Below, in pieces: positions 59,710-64,000 of a stretch of 64,000 nucleotides of DNA. Position numbers and translations under genes: made by a program. Under the pieces are notes generated by a model. That model ran no database searches. It was given only the letters and a program-made list of their open reading frames with translations, and had not been told where the DNA came from. The DNA is from Guopingia tenuis. Its GTDB lineage: Bacteria; Bacillota; Clostridia; Christensenellales; Christensenellaceae. How positions within the stretch are numbered: position 1 is the stretch's first letter; each line of letters starts with the position of its first letter. The stretch lies in the NCBI RefSeq assembly GCF_014384805.1, contig NZ_JACRSS010000001.1, forward strand, positions 310,001-374,000, written 5' to 3'.

Positions 59710-60555
59710 TCAGCCCTGGGTATATCCGTATTTTGCCATCATTTTGCGGGTGAATTTCAGGCTTTCCTCCGCGAAAGTATCTCCATCGGGAATGATATCC
59801 CTAAATACCGTGGAATTGCCGTAGCAGAAGGTTTCAAAGCCTGCATAGCCGTCAAAGCCGATCTGGCGGAAAGCCATGAAGATGGCATCCCAGTCCACAA
59901 CGCCCGGGCCGGGCACCCCGCGGTCATTGCCGCTCAGATGGAAAAACTGCATCCGTTTCCCCACCCGGACAATGGGTTCATAGAAATCCTTCTCTTCCAT
60001 ACACATATGGAAGCTGTCCATATGGATGAATACGTTGGGCTCGTCCACCATATCCACAAAACGCATCGCCTGTTCCGCCGTATTGAGAAGGTGGTTGGAA
60101 TAGCGTATGGTCTGCTCGACGCCCACCGATACCCCCAGATCCTGGGCATATTTGGCAACCTCCTTGATGCCCTGGGTGCTGTGTTCCCATTCCGCTTCCG
60201 AGGCATAGCCTGTCTTATGCTTGCGGGTCTGGGTATAGATGAGTCCGGAAAGCATTTTTCCGCCCATCTCATGAGTCAGACGTACGCAGTCCTTTAAATA
60301 CTGAACAGCCGATTTGCGGCAGTCCGGATCGTCCGAGGATACGTCATGCTCCGGGAGACGGATGGCCGTTCCCGTTTTAATCTCCAGCGCGCCGTCGCAC
60401 CGATCCACAACCTCCTGCACCGGAATCTCCGAAAGATCCGTCCCAAAGGGAATTTCCAGATAATCCAGCCCAATCCGCTTGCAGGAATCGATGATATAGA
60501 GCGTGTCACTGCCAAAATGGTTGCTCCACGCCGCGCCGTGAATTCCAATTTTCAT
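59710..60555 (-). CDS. sugar phosphate isomerase/epimerase (paralogue 3)
   Basis: 281 residues, the most diverged copy: start MKIGIHGAAWSNHFG, GVEQTIRYSNH, IHMDSFHMCMEE, GNDRGVPGPGVVDW and GFETF retain the metal and catalytic residues. Start ATG 60555 follows AAAGGAG; an in-frame extension to 60636 is basic and unlikely. First gene of the three on the minus strand. No transporter is adjacent, so the substrate is not inferable. Confidence 0.82.
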   Translation of the reverse strand: MKIGIHGAAWSNHFGSDTLYIIDSCKRIGLDYLEIPFGTDLSEIPVQEVVDRCDGALEIKTGTAIRLPEHDVSSDDPDCRKSAVQYLKDCVRLTHEMGGKMLSGLIYTQTRKHKTGYASEAEWEHSTQGIKEVAKYAQDLGVSVGVEQTIRYSNHLLNTAEQAMRFVDMVDEPNVFIHMDSFHMCMEEKDFYEPIVRVGKRMQFFHLSGNDRGVPGPGVVDWDAIFMAFRQIGFDGYAGFETFCYGNSTVFRDIIPDGDTFAEESLKFTRKMMAKYGYTQG

Positions 60556-60636
60556 TTTTCTTCTCCTTTGTCTGCATCCGATGGAAATTTTAACAATGGC
60601 ATTTTTCAGCCGGAAACGTGATGTTTCGAAATTCAT

Positions 60637-60677
60637 TTGAAAACAGGCCGCATTCTGAGGAAAGCAGCCTGTTTCTC
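60637..60677 (-). terminator. probable terminator after spoIVA
   Basis: GAAAACAGGCcGC and GCaGCCTGTTTC pair around a 14-base loop; only a short T run follows on the minus strand. Confidence 0.6.
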
Positions 60678-60786
60678 TCTCGAAACCCTTCCTCCGCTAT
60701 GCCCATTTGTCATGTTTTGGATGGTTTTATCATAGCAGATTCCCCCGCGCAAGTCAATCACGATTCTTCTTTTCCTTCGCTGCATA

Positions 60787-62265
60787 TCAGAGAAGGATGC
60801 AGAGCATTCCCCCGTCGCCCTCGTTAACCATGCGTTGCAGCGTCTCCTGGATTTTCTCCCGGGCATCCTCCGGAATGTTGGTGATTTTTCCCGACAGACC
60901 TTCCTTCACGATGTCGCTCAGGGATTTACCAAAAATGTCTGTGGACCAGATCTGCGTCGGGTCTGTCTTGAACTCCGCCATCAAATAATCGATGAGCTCC
61001 TTGCTCTGCATCTCGGTTCCCACGATGGGGCTGACCTCGGTTTCCACATCCACCCGGATGATATGCAGGCTGGGGGCGCTCCCTTTCAGCCGGACGCCGA
61101 ATTTGTTGCCCTGCTGCACCAGCTCGGGCTCCTCCAGGGACAGCTCATCCATCATGGGCGAAACAATGCCATAGCCAGTGGATTTCACGGACTGCATGGC
61201 GCTTTCCAGGCGGTCGTATTCCCGTTTAGCCACCACCAGATCCTTCATGATGGAGACCAGATGGCTGTCGTCGCGGATCTCACATCCGCATTCCTCGCCC
61301 AGAACCTTATAGAACAGGGCATCCTGCAGGTCGATCCCCACGCGGATGGTTCCCTCGCCCATGTTAATTTCATCGATAGAAACGCGCTTGACATAATCCA
61401 GGTCGTCAAAGGTATCCGTGATTTTTGCAAAGTCCCGCATAACTCGGACGTCCTCCGTTCCGGTATTTACTTTTTCCAGCACATCCGACAGCAGCCAGTG
61501 ATCCTTATCCAGGGCGCAGAGCCAGCTGGATATGTTCAGGTCCACCTGCTTGATGGGGAATTCATAGAGCAGATCCGAAAGCAGTGCGTTCATGTTCTCC
61601 TTGGTAAACTCCATAGCGTTGAGAAGGAGAACCGGCGCCTGGTATTTTTCCTGCAGGGAATCCCGCAGGTTCTGCGCCTCCTGGGATTCAGGGTGCGCTG
61701 AATTCAGAACGATAACAAAGGGTTTCCCATTTGCCTTCAATTCCTCAACAACCCGCTCCTCCGCCTTTGCATAGTTGCTCCTGGGAATACCGGCCACGCT
61801 CTCATCTGCCATCATGACAATTCCCACGGTGGCATGTTCATCGATCACCTTGCGGGTTCCGATCTCCGCCGCCTGTTCGAAGGGGATGTCATAGTCAAAC
61901 CATGGAGTGCGCACCATCCGGGGCGCTTCGTTCTCGTTCTGCCCAATCGCCCCTTCCACCAGATAGCCCACGCAGTCCACCATGCGGATCTTCATTTTTG
62001 CCTTGTCGTCAATATTGATCTCCACTGCCTCGTTGGGAACAAATTTGGGCTGCGTCGTCATGATGGTTTTTCCCGCGCCGCTTTGGGGCATTTCGTCGAT
62101 AACTCTCTGCTTTTCATGCGGGTCCTCAATGTTGGGCAGCACGAGAGAATCCATCATTTTGGAAATCAACGTGGATTTGCCCGTCCGCACCGGCCCCACT
62201 ACGGCGACGAAAATGGAGCCATTCGTCCTTTCCGATATATCTTTATACACGTCGTATGCTTCCAT
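60787..62265 (-). CDS. spoIVA: stage IV sporulation protein A (SpoIVA)
   Basis: ATP-driven scaffold that forms the base of the spore coat on the outer forespore membrane. Started at MEAYDVYKDIS the product is 492 residues, the standard SpoIVA length. It has Walker A GPVRTGKST, GAGKTIMTTQPKFVPNEAVEI in part, MVDCVGYLVEGA, NSAHPES and the terminal GMLCILL anchor. GGAGG lies 11 bases before the ATG. An in-frame extension to 62304 is rejected. Last gene of a der-plsY-spoIVA cluster; gpsA, often present here, is missing. Confidence 0.97.
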   Translation of the reverse strand: MEAYDVYKDISERTNGSIFVAVVGPVRTGKSTLISKMMDSLVLPNIEDPHEKQRVIDEMPQSGAGKTIMTTQPKFVPNEAVEINIDDKAKMKIRMVDCVGYLVEGAIGQNENEAPRMVRTPWFDYDIPFEQAAEIGTRKVIDEHATVGIVMMADESVAGIPRSNYAKAEERVVEELKANGKPFVIVLNSAHPESQEAQNLRDSLQEKYQAPVLLLNAMEFTKENMNALLSDLLYEFPIKQVDLNISSWLCALDKDHWLLSDVLEKVNTGTEDVRVMRDFAKITDTFDDLDYVKRVSIDEINMGEGTIRVGIDLQDALFYKVLGEECGCEIRDDSHLVSIMKDLVVAKREYDRLESAMQSVKSTGYGIVSPMMDELSLEEPELVQQGNKFGVRLKGSAPSLHIIRVDVETEVSPIVGTEMQSKELIDYLMAEFKTDPTQIWSTDIFGKSLSDIVKEGLSGKITNIPEDAREKIQETLQRMVNEGDGGMLCILL

Positions 62266-62486
62266 ATCTCCATTCCTCCCACTTTGTATTATCGCATCCG
62301 GCACGGCTCATTTCATTGGAAACGTGCACTTCAATACTTTAAACACTTCATTCCTATGAGGAAAACGCGCGAAACATTCGGGTTTTTGCATAAAAAAGAA
62401 CAAAAGAAAAACCGGCATATACCGCCGGTGTATGGAAATAAAAAACACATGTATTCCCCCTGCTGCTCCTCATCATTTTCACGCAT

Positions 62487-62511
62487 AAAAAAAGGCCGGA
62501 ATCCTCCGGCC
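62487..62511 (-). terminator. terminator after plsY
   Basis: GGCCGGA (62494-62500) pairs with TCCGGCC (62505-62511); on the minus strand seven T follow (62487-62493). The 62266-62523 gap holds this and presumably the spoIVA promoter, which I could not pin down. Confidence 0.9.
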
Positions 62512-62523
62512 GGCAAAACGGTT

Positions 62524-63123
62524 TTATTTGTGAAAGCTCAGCTTATTTTCAGTTCCATTGCAGAGGCGCTTGATATTCCCGCGGTGCCCAAAGAGAGCCA
62601 GAACCGTTAGAACGACCACCGTCACCTGCAAAAGCGTCTCTCCCGGATAAAAGATAAATACGCAGATGCTCTCAAGAATGACGCCCAGCATGGAGCCTAC
62701 GGAGACATAGCGGGTGAGGGCCATGATGAGGATGACAACCGGGAGCAGGACCGCCGTCTGCACCGGCATCAGGACAAACATGACGCCCAGCGTCGAAGCA
62801 ATGCCCTTGCCGCCTTTGAAGCCATAATATACCGGCCAGTTATGCCCTACAATCACAAAAACGGCTGCTACAGACATGCCAATCTGGCCGCCGAGCCACC
62901 GCCCGACGAGAGCTGCCGCGACGCCCTTTATTACATCCAAAACAAAGGTCATCAGACCAAATTTCCAGCCGAAGGTGCGCATCATGTTGGTCGTTCCGGC
63001 ATTTCCACTGCCGTATTTGCGGACATCCTTCTTTCCGATCCGGTCTGAGATAATCAGGGCCGGGGACAGGCTCCCCCATAAATATGCTCCTATGCCGATT
63101 GCAACATAAACCCATGCGTCCAT
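62524..63123 (-). CDS. plsY: acyl-phosphate glycerol-3-phosphate acyltransferase PlsY
   Basis: Polytopic membrane enzyme that transfers acyl from acyl-phosphate to sn-glycerol-3-phosphate, the first step of phospholipid synthesis. The 199-residue product has the family loops GSGNAGTTNMMRTFGWK, GHNWPVYYGFKGGKGIAS and LFGHRGNIKRL. Between der and spoIVA in the common Firmicutes order. Confidence 0.95.
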   Translation of the reverse strand: MDAWVYVAIGIGAYLWGSLSPALIISDRIGKKDVRKYGSGNAGTTNMMRTFGWKFGLMTFVLDVIKGVAAALVGRWLGGQIGMSVAAVFVIVGHNWPVYYGFKGGKGIASTLGVMFVLMPVQTAVLLPVVILIMALTRYVSVGSMLGVILESICVFIFYPGETLLQVTVVVLTVLALFGHRGNIKRLCNGTENKLSFHK

Positions 63124-63206
63124 TTCCCTTTTCCCCCGTTTCCTGTCTTCTCAAAAAATCGCTTTACCTACTATAGCACAATTTTCTCCTGTCGAAAAGA
63201 CCTATT

Positions 63207-64000
63207 TTACTGCTCCCTTTCCTTTCGCTCCCGGATCAGAATGCGGATGGGCGTGCCAGAAAAGTCAAAGGATTTCCGAAGGAAGTTTTCCAGATACCGC
63301 TGATAGGAAAAATGCATCAGTCCCGCCTCGTTGACAAACAGGACGAAGGTGGGCGGCGCGGCCGAAACCTGCGTTGCATAATAAAGCTTCAGCCTTCTTC
63401 CATGATCCGACGGCGGCTCCACAGCAGTGACCGCCTCGCGGATACAGTCGTTGAGGATTCCCGTCCCGATGCGCTGGTTTGCGTTTTCATAGGCCTGATC
63501 GATGAGCAGAAACAGTTTATCGATTCGCTGGCCGGTTTTGGCGGAGATATAGAGCCGCGGCGCATAGGCCATGAAGGACAGCTCAGAGCGGATTTTTTTA
63601 TTGTATTCTTCTATGGTAAAAGTATCCTTTTCCACAGCGTCCCACTTGTTGATGGCGATGACAACCGGCTTTCCCTCTTCATGGACATAGCCGGCAATCT
63701 TCACATCCTGTTCGCTGATACCCTCCTGGGCATCGATCAGAACCACCACGATATCCGCCCGCCGCACCGCAGCCAAGGAGCGGATGACGCTATAGCGTTC
63801 CACGGTTTTATCCTCGATGCGGGATTTTTTCCGCATGCCGGCCGTGTCGATGATCACATAAGGCTTTCCTTCCCGGGAAAAGGGCGTGTCGATGGCGTCC
63901 CGGGTGGTTCCCGGGATATCGCTGACAATGGAGCGCTGATGCCCCAGGATCCGGTTGGTCAGCGAGGATTTTCCCACGTTGGGCTTGCCCACCAGCGCCA
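63207..64000 (-). CDS. der: ribosome biogenesis GTPase Der, 5' part cut by window edge
   Basis: The visible 264 codons are the second G domain and C-terminal KH-like domain of the double-GTPase Der/EngA. G1 GKPNVGKSSLTN, G2 PGTTRDAIDTPF, G3 DTAGMRKKSRIED, G4 NKWDAVEK and the end KSFDFSGTPIRILIRERKE are seen. The frame stays open past position 64000, so the first G domain and start lie outside. An internal GTG at 63992 is not the start. Confidence 0.96.
   Translation of the reverse strand, partial: ALVGKPNVGKSSLTNRILGHQRSIVSDIPGTTRDAIDTPFSREGKPYVIIDTAGMRKKSRIEDKTVERYSVIRSLAAVRRADIVVVLIDAQEGISEQDVKIAGYVHEEGKPVVIAINKWDAVEKDTFTIEEYNKKIRSELSFMAYAPRLYISAKTGQRIDKLFLLIDQAYENANQRIGTGILNDCIREAVTAVEPPSDHGRRLKLYYATQVSAAPPTFVLFVNEAGLMHFSYQRYLENFLRKSFDFSGTPIRILIRERKEREQ

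Noticed and set aside
1..64000. CRISPR array, prophage or transposon
   Set aside because: No regularly spaced repeats, integrase, transposase or phage structural genes seen; the only accessory-looking segment is 22-28 kb.

Overview
The window looks like the chromosome of an endospore-forming, Gram-positive member of Clostridia (Bacillota). Evidence: a complete spoIIIA operon (AA to AH), spoIVA, bofA, bofC-like and yunB genes, the Asp23/AmaP/DUF2273 module, a T-box leader, a ribosomal L21-type leader, DegV, ppk1 and gapless Firmicutes-style operons. Base composition is moderate to fairly GC-rich for Clostridia, except for one visibly A+T-richer stretch at about 23.5-28.1 kb. I cannot name the genus. 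No rRNA, tRNA, CRISPR array, prophage or insertion sequence was recognised.

Layout. 43-3641 (minus): asp23-amaP-DUF2273-nusB-folD-ispA, cell-envelope stress, rRNA antitermination, one-carbon and isoprenoid genes. 3748-8437 (minus): spoIIIAA-AH, the engulfment-channel operon. 8585-11397 (minus): pncB-lgt and a small lipoprotein. 11498-13509 (minus): an acyl-CoA synthetase behind a T-box leader and a near-consensus promoter. 13536-16163 (minus): SGNH hydrolase, DeoR regulator and an MGDG-synthase-like glycosyltransferase. 16360-19003 (plus): MurG-like glycosyltransferase and a HEAT-repeat RNA methyltransferase. 19000-31509 (minus): a ruvC-ruvA-ruvB-queA ... tgt-yajC-TIGR04086 cluster whose usual queA-tgt junction is opened by a 6-kb insert carrying a DUF2325 protein, an EFR1 flavodoxin-ferredoxin and a very large UPF1-like helicase with a C-terminal HEPN-type RNase motif. 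31697-36500 (plus): argG, argH, ppk1. 36557-40309 (minus): proA, bofC-like, glutaredoxin, yebC, yunB. 40460-43447 (plus): class A penicillin-binding protein. 43694-49273 (minus): S41 peptidase homologue, two overlapping uracil-DNA glycosylases, and bofA-DUF2508-recR-ybaB-dnaX. 49393-53854: L-fucose isomerase plus ribulokinase with a divergent AraC regulator. 53892-57010 (minus): membrane protein, DegV, PHP phosphatase, OGG1-type glycosylase. 57157-57767 (minus): L27 and L21. 57954-60555 (minus): three tandem sugar epimerase paralogues. 60787-64000 (minus): spoIVA, plsY and the 3' part of der.

The most interesting items are the helicase-HEPN protein (a candidate anti-phage or RNA-surveillance gene, apparently broken by a frameshift near its start), an acyl-CoA synthetase under probable tRNA-Leu T-box control, an S41 protease homologue that has lost its catalytic serine, a second UDG without its Fe-S cysteines, hairpins that bury the ribosome binding sites of DUF2508 and bofA, and an E. 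coli-like slippery heptamer in dnaX. All calls are from reading the sequence; no database search was run.
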